Assembly: GCA_965153455.1 (NCBI GenBank)
Contig: OZ234493.1
Location: 32,044,213 to 32,108,212 of the forward strand
Direction: 5' to 3'
DNA length: 64,000 nt
Origin: Sphagnum compactum
Taxonomy: Eukaryota; Bryophyta; Sphagnopsida; Sphagnales
Position numbers and translations under genes: made by a program. Within the stretch, counting starts at the first letter, position 1. Each line of letters starts with the position of its first letter. Positions 48,132-58,790 of the stretch are shown piece after piece. The notes below the pieces were generated by a model, which did no database searches, was not told where the DNA came from, and saw nothing but the letters and a program-made list of their open reading frames with translations.

Positions 48132-48155
48132 GTTTCCTTTCCTTTCCTTTCCTTT
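48132..48155. repeat. (TTTCC)n microsatellite
   Basis: About five TTTCC pentamers in a row, with nothing coding around them. Confidence 0.85.
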
Positions 48156-48259
48156 CACCTAACAAAAGGAGAATGTGCTTCTCACACCCCATTTCCCATC
48201 CCCTTTGCCTCCACAGCTTTGTTTGTTTCACAGAGTGCCCGAACCTTCCTTATGGGAAC

Positions 48260-48590
48260 CCAACAGAAAAGTGTTTTCCTGTCCACCCACCATCCATCTC
48301 TCGTAGTGCTCTGCTGGTGGCTGTTTTGATTCATTCTGGCCATAGCAAAATAGACGGCTACTAAGTAAATAGATGGATGTAAATGGTTAGTAAGTAGGTG
48401 GGGTTGGGTTTGGAGGTAAGTGGTGTGTGAACACAGCAATTGAACTAACCACCATGGTTAGCTAGGGACTTGGAACCCCATTGGAAAAGCTGTTTTTTTT
48501 TTTTTTCTGTCCACCTACCATCCATCCATCCCTCATGGTGCTCTCTGTTGGCTATTGGTTCATTTCTGACCACTGTGAAGTACAAAATGC
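48260..48590. repeat. Imperfect tandem duplication, about 228-bp period
   Basis: CTGTCCACCCACCATCCATC (48280) with GTGCTCTGCTGGTGGCT and TTCATTCTGGCCA recurs at 48508 as CTGTCCACCTACCATCCATC with GTGCTCTCTGTTGGCT and TTCATTTCTGACCA. Each copy is preceded by a GGAACCC phrase. A GA microsatellite follows at about 48642-48663. Confidence 0.7.
48420..48495 (-). repeat. Repeat piece shared, inverted, with 50.57 kb
   Basis: The reverse complement reads GGGGTTCCAAGTCCCTAGCT then AACCATGGTGGTTAGTT. It matches 50576-50625 (GGGTTCCAGTTCCCTAGGTA, AACCATGGTGGTTGGCTTAG). The same unit is therefore present in opposite orientation 2.1 kb away. Confidence 0.6.
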
Positions 48591-48919
48591 TTCTCTTCTC
48601 CAACTCATTTCACTAGTGAAGTAGGAGAGACAAACACAATCAAGAGAGAGAGAGAGAGAGAGAAAACAATTGACATTTTGATGTTTGTTTGGTTTGGATT
48701 TCCACACTATGGGCTATAATGGTTCTAGGAAGTAGGTAACATTTTTTACATTCATGTCTAGGTTTTAGCCAATAATATAGAAGCATTGCTTAAAAAAATT
48801 TATGATTTCATGCATATCTCCAATAGCCAAGTAGGTAGCCACCATTATACAAGGATGCTTAAAAAAATTTTGATTTTCATATTTTCATCATATTCAAATT
48901 TAACCATCTTCGTGGATTG

Positions 48920-49231
48920 TATTGCAAAATCATCACTATGAGAAAATCATGTCTCTATTGCAAAATCATCACTATGAGAAAATCATGTCTGTATTGCAAA
49001 CTCATCACTATGAGAAAATCATGTTTGTATTGCAAAATCATCACTATGAGAAAATCATGTCTGTATTGCAAAATCATCACTATGAGAAAATCATGTCTGT
49101 ATTGCAAAATCACTATGAGAAAATCATGTGTGTATTGCAAAATCACTATGAGAAAATCATGTCTGTATTGCAAAATCACTATGAAAAAATCATGTTTGTA
49201 TTGCAAAATCACTATGAGAAAATAATGTCTG
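48920..49231. repeat. 36/33-bp minisatellite, nine copies
   Basis: Five 36-bp units followed by four 33-bp units, nearly identical; each starts TATTGCAAAATCA and ends GAGAAAATCATGTCTG. The 33-bp type lacks one CAT triplet. Because both lengths are multiples of three, all three + frames and one - frame stay open across the array. The resulting repetitive peptides have no gene context, so this is called a repeat, not a CDS. Confidence 0.95.
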
Positions 49232-49624
49232 TTACGACTTGTCTGTCTAGTCTAATTGTAATTTTATTTTATTGAACATTTTTTAAAGTTGTAATCTAGT
49301 TCCGTTGAATATTTTTTTAACTATATCAAACAAATTACAACAAACATAAATTTCTCATAATGAATTTTATTTATTTATTTATTTTTAAAACACTGCTCCC
49401 AAGGATACCTTGAAAAGCCATGCCAAACTCTGGGCATAGTAGTGGCACAGCACGAGGATATTCTTGACAACAGTGCATACCCACCAGGTATCAGTCCGGG
49501 TATCATAGTTGATAACCATGATGGTACACGTAAATCGAAAGCTATGTGGATCTTGGGACATATATGAAATAAAATAAATATTCAGATTCTCAAGTTTTTT
49601 ATAAACGTTATTCTTAGGTTGGCT

Positions 49625-50215
49625 CACCTCTATAGGTAGGTGAGAAGGGGAGGACTTTGAGCATAACATATGGGATTAAAGCGAGGTGCTATTGGGAACA
49701 CCCTTGGGGAACACATTGGGAACCTGATAGGAACTCATAGGGTACTCGAGGGGAACATGTTGGGAACAAAGGAAAAATGACCAAAAAAATCAAGGCACTT
49801 TGAGGTCATGCTGAGCCTTCCCATTGACTGAGTGGCGTGAAATTTTCTGTTTTCCAAAACTGTTGGTCACCATTTTTGGCCTGGGCTAATACTTCCATTA
49901 TAAACTGGGGGTACTTAATTTATTCACCTCTCCTATTAATTAGATGAGATGCCTCCCAAGTTCAATTTTATTTTTTTATTTTTTTCTCAATGACCCAAAT
50001 TTGATTGGCCCATCACTCAAAAAATGAAACTATGGAGGCTCCCCAAAATAGGACTTTTTTCTATTTTGAAGCATATAGTTTCTCCCCTTTGGCTCACCTA
50101 TAAAGGTGAAAGGAGGACAACATTTGCCAAAACATATGGGATAAAAGCAAGGTGCTATGGGGAACATGTCAGGAACATGGGAACTCTTTTTGGATGAATT
50201 ATTTTTTGGATGAGT
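49625..50215 (+). repeat. Dispersed repeat copies B and C
   Basis: GGCTCACCT, then CATATGGGAT, AAGCGAGGTGCTATTGGGAA and CACCCTTGGGGAACA occur at 49621-49712. A diverged version (GGCTCACCTATAAAGG, CATATGGGATAAAAGCAAGG, GTGCTATGGGGAACATGT) recurs at 50091-50169, a period of about 470 bp. The intervening ATTGGCCCATCAC and GGAGGCTCCCC phrases match the inverted copy A at 4.8-5.2 kb. Confidence 0.65.
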
Positions 50216-50699
50216 TCATCTCTTATGATATGATGCTTTGGTCCCTGCCTTTCCCTCTTGGGATTTTGTGTAAAAACAAAAAGGGTGAGAAAAGGTGAGG
50301 GACAAGAGGCTCTCAAGCATATATACTCTCTCCCCAACAACTACCTACAAATCTGACATCTTTCCAAACAAAAAAGAAAATCCCAACATGAGGCTGGCTG
50401 GTCTATCTATGCAACAAGTTTGTATCTATCTACATACATGAGAGAGATTGTGATCAAATTTCCTTAACTTCACCAGCACCCTCAGATGGGATGGATGATG
50501 TGCTTGGACCAGTGGATGACCCAGCTGTAACAGCACAGCATGAGGCATGGATGATAAGTGATCCGAAAAACAATTTTCTGTTGGGTTCCAGTTCCCTAGG
50601 TAACCATGGTGGTTGGCTTAGTTGCTTTTTCTTTACTACTTATCAACTAGGTAGTGAGTAAAAACATGTTGGGTTTCCATGCCTTGTATCCTTAGGGGT

Positions 50700-50900
50700 T
50701 GGTTGTTCCATGAAAGGCCACTCACTTGGTAATTATTTTTTTCCACGGAAATGCCTTGCCTGGCTCCCCCACCCACTATTATTTTAGTTGGGGGGGGGGG
50801 GGGGGGGGGGTTTCCATGAAAGGCCGTCCGTCACTATTTATTTCATTTAGGGGCTGTTTCCGTGAAAGGGCCACCCACTCATTATTATTTTCCGAATGTT
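50700..50900. repeat. Short tandem repeats with a 20-base G run
   Basis: Three variants of TTCCATGAAAGGCCACTCAC followed by TATTATTTT begin near 50706, 50811 and 50859. A G homopolymer of about 20 bases (50791-50810) lies between two of them. Frames through this read Gly or Pro runs and are not genes. Homopolymer length is error-prone in sequencing. Confidence 0.7.
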
Positions 50901-51006
50901 TGTTAGGTGCCCAAATTTTTGGCTGGGTTCCATGGGTGCTTGCCGCTCGGACCCATACATACAACTTACATACATTGGACAATATGCGGTTTATGAAAAC
51001 CGTCCA

Positions 51007-51120
51007 GAAAATTTCTAAGTGTATTTGGAGGTAACCTTACATAGTGCAAATTTTCATCCGCAAGAAAATTTCTAGTGTATTTGGAGGTAACCTTACATAG
51101 TGCAAATTTTCATCCGCAAG
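51007..51120. repeat. 57-bp near-perfect direct duplication
   Basis: The unit starting GAAAATTTCTA and ending CATCCGCAA occurs at 51007-51063 and 51064-51120, differing by a short indel. Near-identity points to a recent event. Related GTGTATTTGGAGG phrases recur at about 51497 and 51590. Confidence 0.9.
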
Positions 51121-51489
51121 AGGTGAGTGTATCGAGTTGGGTAAGGCCCTTCCTTAGGCAAGGGCGTTCTCTCAAGAAAGGAAGCTCCCGGTCCCAAACT
51201 TGTGTTTAGTTTTGGACCTTTCTTTGATGGATTTTGTCCATTTATTTATTTATCAAATGAGCCCTTAAGTTATTTTTTTTCCTTGTTTGAAACCTCTTGT
51301 TCTTGCCAGTTGTGACTCTGGGTTGAAAAAATTAAAAAAATAGATATAAATATAAATAATTTTTTTTAAAAAAATTTGCAGCAAGTTCCATGAAATCCAT
51401 GGCAAATTAGATTAGAATAGGTGAGGCAAGAACACACCGACCTAATATCTACCCTATTGGTACTCCCATAGTTGTTAAAGCATTGTGAG

Positions 51490-51665
51490 AAATGTTCAAG
51501 TGTATTTGGAGGGCACCTTATTATAGCCACAAAGATCCTCTCTAGAAAGGATATGATACATACTCCTTTAAGAATAGGAGAAATTTCCAAGTGTATTTGG
51601 AGGGCACACTATTATACCCACAAAGATCCTTTCTACAAAAAATACGATACCTGCTCCTTCAAAAA
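51490..51665. repeat. Diverged 93-bp tandem pair
   Basis: AAGTGTATTTGGAGGGCACC at about 51497 and AAGTGTATTTGGAGGGCACA at about 51590 each continue into CACAAAGATCC and TACGATAC/TATGATAC-like words. The pair is a diverged relative of the 57-bp duplication upstream. Confidence 0.7.
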
Positions 51666-53085
51666 GTGAGAGGGAAATTAGGTCATAAAAAAAAGGGCTT
51701 TAGAACCCTTGCAACGCCTTTGACATCATCCGTCATGACTAAATTATCACCTGCATTAACACAATCAGAGGATAGCAGAAACAATGTGGTACTTGCGTTC
51801 AGAAGGGATGAGTAGGTGTAACAATCTTCCTTTCTTTTGACAATTGGTGATTTGCTTATGTTTTTGAAATTCAAATTAATATTTGCCTCATGTTTTACAA
51901 GAGATAAACATGCTTTGCTTTACTACGAGTTTGGACTCAACTATATAACCTCGTCCTAAGCCCCCTTACTTTTACAATTCCCTCTACACTTTTACATTTA
52001 GCTTTGTATTGAGCACCCACAGTTCTCTTCAGCTACTACCTTACCTTAAGGTCAGTTTCATCATTAAATAATCGTCAAAATAGTGAAATGAATTTTTTTG
52101 TGAAAATATGAAATTTGACATGTTGCAAATCATCAATAATAATTATCATAATATATATATATATACATCTGAAATTAATTTCTCTAAATGTGACAATATT
52201 ATAAATAGATCATGAGAAATTCAACAATTTGAAAATTTGAAAATGAATTCATTTTTTGAAAAAAATATTATTATTATTATTCATTTTGTCAATGTGGAAA
52301 AATTAGGAATCCATGGAACTGGGACTAGTACACTTTTAGGAAGGTGGAGAAGAATCCAACTTGCCAGGAAGGAACCAGTGTTTTTCTTTATTCAATTTTG
52401 TAATACAAAAAAATTGGCGATTTTCTTTCAAAAAGTTTAGCAAAATTTGTCAAATTTACAGTACTTCTAAACTTTCTAGCAATTTTTATTTTTATTTTGT
52501 CAAAAACATGAAAATAAAAACTGAAAATAGAAACACCAGCAATTTGATCATCCATAAGAATATATTTAGCCAAATATGAAAATTGGCTGTTAACCAAATA
52601 TGAAAATAAAAATTATTTAAGCATATTTTTTATATTGTTAGCTACCTACGTTTTGCCAGGAAATGAAAAGTGAAAAGGAAAAGTGAAGGATGAATATTTG
52701 GATGAAAAGTTAAAGTGGATGATGATTAGCATGGATGACAAAAGTTTGAAGAAACCATGAATCAACTTGGAATGATAAAAGTGGATGATGACGGCAAACT
52801 TTTGCCAAATCACAAATTTGTTTTTCAAAGTGGTGAAAATTTAGTGTTTTAGAGTATTTTTTTTAGTCACCAAATTTAATTTCGATGTGTTTTTTTTTGG
52901 CCAGATTCTATCCTAACAGATAGCCAAAAATATAGAAGGATGCTAAAAAATAAAATAAAAAATTACTTTCGTATTTTCTTATTGCCAAATCTGGCTAATG
53001 TATGACTGCCACTTTGGCTACATAAAAAATTTGGAAAAGAAAAGAAAAGAATTTTTTTTTTAATTTAAAAAAAAAAAACCCTCTG
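51666..53085. other. AT-rich intergenic DNA
   Basis: The stretch is AT-rich with an AT run near 52150-52165. The short Phe/Lys/Asn-rich frames have no motif. Nothing recognised. Confidence 0.5.
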
Positions 53086-53231
53086 CCCGTGGCAGGCAAC
53101 AGGTGCGCTATCTATCCACCTGCGTGCGATGGCAGTCAACTGAGGGCCCGCCATGGACAAGCCCCGCAAGTTCGAAAGTATAATTGGCGATGGCGAGCCG
53201 CTTTTACGATTCTCTCTCTCTTTCGCTTCTT

Positions 53232-53279
53232 CTTGTCAACCTTCCCAGAAAGCTTCAGCTACTCCAACAATGTTCAACG

Positions 53280-53313
<34 letters not shown>

Positions 53314-53356
53314 GCTTGTCAACCTTCCCAGAAAGCTTCAGCTACTCCAACACTCT
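53232..53356. repeat. 82-bp duplication around a CT run upstream of NCED
   Basis: CTTGTCAACCTTCCCAGAAA followed by GCTTCAGCTACTCCAACA occurs at 53232 and again at about 53315, separated by a CT microsatellite (53281-53311). The duplicated sequence is otherwise identical. It lies about 700 bp upstream of the NCED start. Confidence 0.85.
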
Positions 53357-53514
53357 TTTCTCGACGTCGATTATCCATTCCTCAGGCAGCAGCAGCCGCA
53401 GCTTCCCGTGTGCAGTTTGCGCCCCGTTTTGACCGCGTTTCTGAGAGTGAATCATGAGAGAGCCCTCCACCACTGTTGGGCGCGGGGGGGGGGGTTTTCC
53501 TCAAGGAGTTTTTA

Positions 53515-53698
53515 ATACCCTCCGGTCCCGGTTACTTGACCAATTCGCGACAAGAGAACCGTCGGGTCCGGACATTCGTGAGAGGAAAGGGGGCCAATCG
53601 GGATCTAAGACCCATGCCATCTTTTGGTTCCATAGGGTTGACTCCGGTACCCGGACTGATGACCGGAGGGTATCCGGTGTGCCGCTGGTTTAATACCC
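53515..53698. repeat. Inverted repeat in GC-rich NCED upstream region
   Basis: ATACCCTCCGGTC (53515-53527) is the exact reverse complement of 53661-53673, with a 133-bp spacer rich in CCGG. TTTAATACCC occurs directly at 53511 and 53689. This could be a small fold-back insertion or a promoter feature. Confidence 0.5.
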
Positions 53699-53773
53699 GC
53701 CCCAGCACTGGTCTCCCTCCTGCCCCTCTTCTTCCTCTTCCTTCTTTTTGCACAGACCCCTTTTTCTGGTACC

Positions 53774-53780
53774 TATTTAA
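53774..53780 (+). promoter_or_regulatory. Candidate TATA box for NCED
   Basis: TATTTAA within CCTATTTAAACTAGC is the best TATA-like element before the gene. A start site about 30 bp downstream would leave a 5' UTR of roughly 215 bp. Assigned from sequence and position only. Confidence 0.4.
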
Positions 53781-54021
53781 ACTAGCGTTCTCTGCACAGG
53801 AGAGACCGAATAACATGAGGAGTCCTGAGAAGGAGACTGAAAAGACTGAGGTCCTCCTCTTCTGCACAGATTTTTTTGCCACAATTGTTGTTCAAGAAAA
53901 AATGAATGAAGAACAGCTGCTGAGGTGCAATTTGGTTACGTGAACATTGCATTAGCCTTGTGAGGGAGGAGGAGAGAGACACAAACAGCTGACTGAGGGC
54001 AGACTGAGAAGAAGGTGAGAG

Positions 54022-56055
54022 ATGTTGTTGACTATGGAGTGCACATTTGCTTCTGGGATAGCAGCAGCTAGCAATCCCAGTACTCTTGCAGTGGAGAGGA
54101 GTCTAATGCATGATGATGGTATTGTAAAAGTCCTGCAGCAGCAGCAGCAGCAAAGTTGTACACCAGTGAAGAAGATGTTCTTGCATGCTGTGGGTTCAGT
54201 GGGCGCAAGGAGGAGAACAAACAGCAGAGGCTTGAGGGCTGTTGCACCACTGCAGTCTGCACTTGATTTTACATGTAAACTACATGAGTCAAGTGATCAC
54301 AAGTCCAGATGCAACAACTTCCATGGTTCATTTGGCAGCTCCAGAAGGGATTGTCTGTTCTCAGAGAATTCTGGATTGAGTTGCCTGCATGGGTCATCCT
54401 CTTCTCAAGCACCCACTCTTGCTTCCATAACCACACCAGTGATCACTAGGGATGTGGAGGAGGGGTTTTCCAATCTCGCACCCTCTGTGCCACCAGCAGC
54501 TCCTGAGCAGAACTTGAACCTGTTTCAGAGAATTACAGCATCAGTCCTAGATTGGGTGGAGAAAACAGGGATTGTGGGTTTGGAGAGCAAGTTTCAATTG
54601 CCAGCAGCCATGGACCCATCTGTGCAGCTGCAGGGCAATTATGCACCTGTTGAGGAGAGAAGAGTGATGCATGAGCTTGAGGTGATGGGAAAGCTCCCCC
54701 AAGGCCTGGAGGGCATGTATGTGCGCAATGGGGCTAATCCCCAGTTTGTGCCTACAGGTGGTCACCATTTGTTTGATGGTGATGGCATGCTGCATGCTGT
54801 ACAATTCAAGCAGGGTATTGTCAGCTACTCCTGCAGCTTCACTCGCACACACCGCTTTGTCAGGGAGCAGGAGGCAGGTCGCCCCTTGTTCCCCAAAGCT
54901 ATTGGTGAGCTTCATGGTCATGCTGGAGTGGCACGTTTGCTTCTGTACACTGCTCGCTCCATCTGTGGGCTTGTGGATCAGAAACTAGGGATGGGTGTTG
55001 CCAATGCAGGTGTGGTGTTCCACAATGGCCACTTGCTTGCCATGTCTGAGGATGACTTGCCATACCATGTGCGAGTGTTGGAACACGGTGAACTGGAGAC
55101 AGTTGGGCGCTATGATTGTGATGGGCAGCTCTCATCATCCACAATGATTGCACATCCCAAGGTTGATCCTGTTTCTGGGGAGCTTTTTGCTCTTAGCTAC
55201 AGTGTTGTAACTGCTCCATTTCTCAAGTACTTCTACATCTCGCCCCAGGGCATCAGAGGTCCTGAAGTCTCCATCACACTCGCGGAACCAACCATGATTC
55301 ATGACTTTGCCATCACTGAGAATTTTGCAGTGATTCCTGACCAGCAGATGGTGTTCTGCCTCAAAGAGATGTTCTCCGGAGGTTCTCCAGTGGTTCACAA
55401 TAGCAAGAAGAGTTCTCGCTTTGGCATTCTGCCTAAGTACGACCGGACTGAAGCTCGACTGCAATGGATAGATGTTCCAGATTGTTTCTGTTTCCATCTC
55501 TGGAATGCATGGGAGGAAAAGGAGGACATTGTGGTGATTGGCTCATGCATGACACCTCCTGACAGCATCTTCATTCAGTCTGATGAAGCCCTCAAGAGCA
55601 CCTTGTCTGAGATTCGTCTCAACAGAACCACAGGAGTCTCTACCAGGCATGAGATTACCAGCTTGAACTTGGAAGCAGGTCAGATAAACCACAACTTCCT
55701 GGGCCGCAAGAGCAGGTACATGTACCTTGCAATTGCTGAGCCCTGGCCCAAAGTGTCAGGCATTGCAAAGGTGGATTTAGTCACTGGGGAGGTGACAAAG
55801 TACATGTATGGACACAAGTGCTATGGTGGTGAGCCTACTTTTGTGCAGCATTCATCTGATCCTTTGGCAGCAGAGGATGATGGCTCTCTACTTGTATTCA
55901 TGCATAATGAGAACACAGGCCAATCCAAGCTTCTGGTGCTGGATGCAGCGTCTGCCTCATTACAGTTGGAAGCCTCTGTGAAGTTGCCCTCCAGAGTGCC
56001 TTATGGCTTCCATGGTACATTTGTGACTGCTGAAAATTTAGCCAAACAGCAATAA
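54022..56055 (+). CDS. NCED: 9-cis-epoxycarotenoid dioxygenase (NCED)
   Basis: This plastid non-haem iron enzyme cleaves 9-cis-violaxanthin or 9-cis-neoxanthin to xanthoxin, the committed step to abscisic acid. It is a single uninterrupted frame of 677 residues; intronless structure is usual for NCED genes. The four iron-binding histidines are visible: His378 (IAHPKVDP), His427 ([11 protein letters not shown]), His492 ([10 protein letters not shown]) and His664 (YGFHGTFV), with spacing like maize VP14. Other family blocks include [25 protein letters not shown] and [18 protein letters not shown]. The N-terminal about 150 residues are Ser/Thr/Ala-rich and act as a transit-peptide region; the protein is about 70 residues longer than VP14 there. 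The ATG at 54022 is the first in frame; Met5 is an alternative. NCED is favoured over other carotenoid cleavage dioxygenases by the [10 protein letters not shown] and [10 protein letters not shown] blocks. Drought or ABA regulation is known for the family but not visible here. Confidence 0.93.
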   Translation: MLLTMECTFASGIAAASNPSTLAVERSLMHDDGIVKVLQQQQQQSCTPVKKMFLHAVGSVGARRRTNSRGLRAVAPLQSALDFTCKLHESSDHKSRCNNFHGSFGSSRRDCLFSENSGLSCLHGSSSSQAPTLASITTPVITRDVEEGFSNLAPSVPPAAPEQNLNLFQRITASVLDWVEKTGIVGLESKFQLPAAMDPSVQLQGNYAPVEERRVMHELEVMGKLPQGLEGMYVRNGANPQFVPTGGHHLFDGDGMLHAVQFKQGIVSYSCSFTRTHRFVREQEAGRPLFPKAIGELHGHAGVARLLLYTARSICGLVDQKLGMGVANAGVVFHNGHLLAMSEDDLPYHVRVLEHGELETVGRYDCDGQLSSSTMIAHPKVDPVSGELFALSYSVVTAPFLKYFYISPQGIRGPEVSITLAEPTMIHDFAITENFAVIPDQQMVFCLKEMFSGGSPVVHNSKKSSRFGILPKYDRTEARLQWIDVPDCFCFHLWNAWEEKEDIVVIGSCMTPPDSIFIQSDEALKSTLSEIRLNRTTGVSTRHEITSLNLEAGQINHNFLGRKSRYMYLAIAEPWPKVSGIAKVDLVTGEVTKYMYGHKCYGGEPTFVQHSSDPLAAEDDGSLLVFMHNENTGQSKLLVLDAASASLQLEASVKLPSRVPYGFHGTFVTAENLAKQQ

Positions 56056-57239
56056 CATACTATACATGTACATCAAGCTACAGTTGTATGTGCATTTTGT
56101 ACATCAAACTGAGTGCAACCAAGGATGGCAGATTGCTGCAGCCCCTGTTGTAGATAAGACCATTGAAACCCACCCCCGAAACAGTAGTAGATCTTTGCAA
56201 CCCTTGTAATTCTCAATCAAATCTTTGATAGGAATCAGCATCTGTCTGAGGGTACTTGAAAAACCAGCTCACTAACATTTTTTCAGTCTTGGTTTGTGAA
56301 ATCGAGCCCTGATTGGAATCTTCACTTTGTATGATCATGTTGACGTGATGTCATCTTGGATCCCTCCAACTGTATTGGAAAGACGTCCATCAGTGCCCAG
56401 ATCTGTGCAACCCTTCAAATCCTAGATCAAGTCTTTGATCTTGATGACCCATGAGCATCATCTGTATTTGGAGCTGAGACAAGCTCATTCATCTTTTTCC
56501 AGTCTTGGTTTTCTGAAATCAAGCTCAGGTATGAATCCTTAAATGTATGATCGATCACATTGCAATTTTTTTCCATCATAGAGAAGCCCAAGTAAATTGA
56601 AAAAAGGCTTTGTACAAGTCCATTTACATACGTACATAGATACTTCCAACTCTATACTGTTGTATTGGCTGCCCTTGATGAGGCTCCATCTCTCATTCAT
56701 AGACCAGGTGAGACTCACTAATGCTAGTGCAAGAGCAATGCATTAGGTGGGTCATGTATATCTGACTTCTTTACTTGATAAGTTAGTGACACTATTTAGT
56801 GATGAGCTTCACCAGTAGCAAGGTTGTTATATAGGGCTTTTGGCATAGCTCTCTACTTGTACACCGTTTCTAATCTATTTCTTGATGGCCAAAGACTTTG
56901 TGATTTTCACCTCTTACTGTTCTGATTCAATCAAACCTCAAATTTGCAATGCTTTGACCAAAGGAGGATTGCTACTTTTTATGATGTCGTTTTGTTGAAC
57001 AACTTATTGTTTTGACAGTCTGCTTGTTGGAGATGGATGTTGTGTTTCAATGTATTATTGTGACACGAATGCACACATATATTTATATTTGATGTAATTT
57101 ACCTCCATAACAGGGAGGGGATATCTGATTTCAAGTAGGTTTCTCATACTTCATGAAGTTCTGGCTACCTATTCACTTATAGAGGCGGGTTCGTCTTTCC
57201 ATAGAGGTTTTTGTCAGCCATTGATTCTGTCTTGTTTGA
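56056..57239 (+). other. NCED 3' flank
   Basis: This should hold the 3' UTR. It includes a diverged tandem duplication (56185-56560). The rest, to 57239, is AT-rich with no gene. Confidence 0.45.
56185..56560. repeat. Diverged tandem duplication downstream of NCED
   Basis: AGATCTTTGCAACCCTTGTA (56190) with CAAATCTTTGAT, CAGTCTTGGTTTGTGAAATC and TGTATGATCA recurs about 209 bp later as AGATCTGTGCAACCCTTCAA with CAAGTCTTTGAT, CAGTCTTGGTTTTCTGAAAT and TGTATGATCG. The whole about 200-bp unit is duplicated, with clear divergence. Confidence 0.75.
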
Positions 57240-57258
57240 TAAACCCTAAACCCTAAAC
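57240..57258. repeat. Telomere-like AAACCCT motif
   Basis: TAAACCCTAAACCCTAAAC is one of at least seven short interstitial telomere-type arrays in the window. It is too short to be a telomere remnant by itself. Confidence 0.8.
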
Positions 57259-57589
57259 TGATTTTTGAGAATCATGGTTATAGATCATAATTGGGTCTTT
57301 GATTTTTTGAAAAATTACACTTATGAACCATAAGAACCACTCCAATAACCATCAAAGATATGTTTCAATGTTGTGTTTGTAAATGTAAATAGCCATATGT
57401 ATGGCATGTAAAATCATGTAAATGTAAATTATTTACATATAATTTATATTTATACATCAAAAACATATATATGTTTATTACACTTACCAATCATGTAAGT
57501 TTTTTTCATTCACATTTGCATACGCCCATGTCATTTTGTGGGGGTTGTGTATATCAACATAAATAGAATTAGGGTTTTGAGTTTTTTTG

Positions 57590-58790
57590 TTTGTAACAAC
57601 TAGAATTGTGGTCCTATGTTTAGTCATGAACTTCTTAATTGCACCATTGCCAACTCCTTTTATGGTCTTTTTTTTAATGAGCATTGCGCCATTGCCAATT
57701 TGTTTGATAGTCTTTTCCCTTCAAATGTGCAAGTTCACTTTCATTGTCTTGAATTTCATGGTTGTACAATCATCTTCTAATGTGGTCTTACTCTTATTTG
57801 TAATCTTGTGGGGGCAATCTTGTTCTTGTTTGTGATCTTGTGATGTGCAAGGTAGAACAACAAGGAGCAAAACATGTTTTTTCACTATCTTTTTCAAGTG
57901 AACTTGTTTGCTTTTAATCATGGTTTCATGTTTAAGGGTTTGTTTTCATTATTATTGTTTACGGTCTTCAAGTGTATTTGTTTTGACCATCATTCGGAGT
58001 GGTCTTATTCTTGCTCTTGTTCTGTGTAAAGTAAAGTAGTTTTGAAGATTGAAAATATGCACAAAGAGCTAAAAGTGAAGTGTTTTTCTCACACTCAAAG
58101 AGCTTCACACTACATGTAGGTGCTTTTTCTTTGTTTAAAATGAACTTGCTCACTTTCTTATTTGAAGGGTGCACTTTTTGGTCTTTTGATGTGTGTGTTC
58201 GTTGTTTTTGTTTGTGTTCTTGAGATTTGGCTTAATCATAATTGATTTTTTATTGTTCCAGTTTAGTTTTGATCCTATTCATGGTCTTGTTGCGTGTAAG
58301 GCAAAACAACAAGGAGCAAATAAAGGACCTAGACAAAAAGTAGATAAAAGATGCGCATAATGTTTTTCCAACTTCATTTTAGGTGAACATTATCACTTGC
58401 AAGCCTATTTGTGGTCTTTGTTGGTCATGCATTTTTTTGTTGTTCATTGTTTTGGTTCGTGGTCTTGGCATGATCGCATTTTTCTTTGTCATGTTATTGT
58501 CTAGTCTTGCTCTAGTTCATGTTCTTGATATATGCAAGGTGTAGCAACAAGGAGAAAAAAAAGGAGACCCGAAGAAGTGACACAACACTTTTTTAACTCT
58601 TTTTTATGTGAACAAGCTCATTTGCTACTATTATTTGTCTTTTGTTGGTCATGATGTTGTGTTCCTGGTCATTTTTTAAAATTATGATCCTTTGTTAATC
58701 ACAATGGTCTTTGTTGTGTTTTAGTGTGGTTTTGCTCATGTTTATGGTCTTTGGTTATGCAAGGTGAAACAACAGTGAAAGATTGCCACC
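57590..58790. repeat. Degenerate tandem repeat with a CAAGGTxxAACAACAAGGAG marker
   Basis: The marker phrase (GCAAGGTAGAACAACAAGG and variants) occurs at about 57848, 58295, 58534 and 58758, with spacings of about 447, 239 and 224 bp. Each is flanked by GTCTTGTT/GTGAACTTG-rich text, and a weaker marker (TGTAAAGTAAAGTAG) lies near 58023. This suggests an old tandem array of about 230-bp units, strongly decayed. There is no lasting open frame. Confidence 0.55.

Noticed and set aside
48920-49231. Possible CRISPR array
   Set aside because: Units are directly adjacent with no unique spacers, and the genome is a plant nuclear one.
48917-49275. Long repetitive open frames (up to 117 codons) through the 36/33-bp array
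   Set aside because: Open frames exist in all + frames and on - simply because unit lengths are multiples of three and lack stops; there is no promoter, domain or gene context.
50779-50982. Gly- or Pro-run open frames around the 20-base G tract
   Set aside because: Artefact of a homopolymer whose length is itself unreliable.
53089-53943. Open frames of 79-155 codons upstream of NCED
   Set aside because: They cross a CT microsatellite, a duplicated segment and a GC-rich inverted repeat; no homology, and they overlap the likely promoter.
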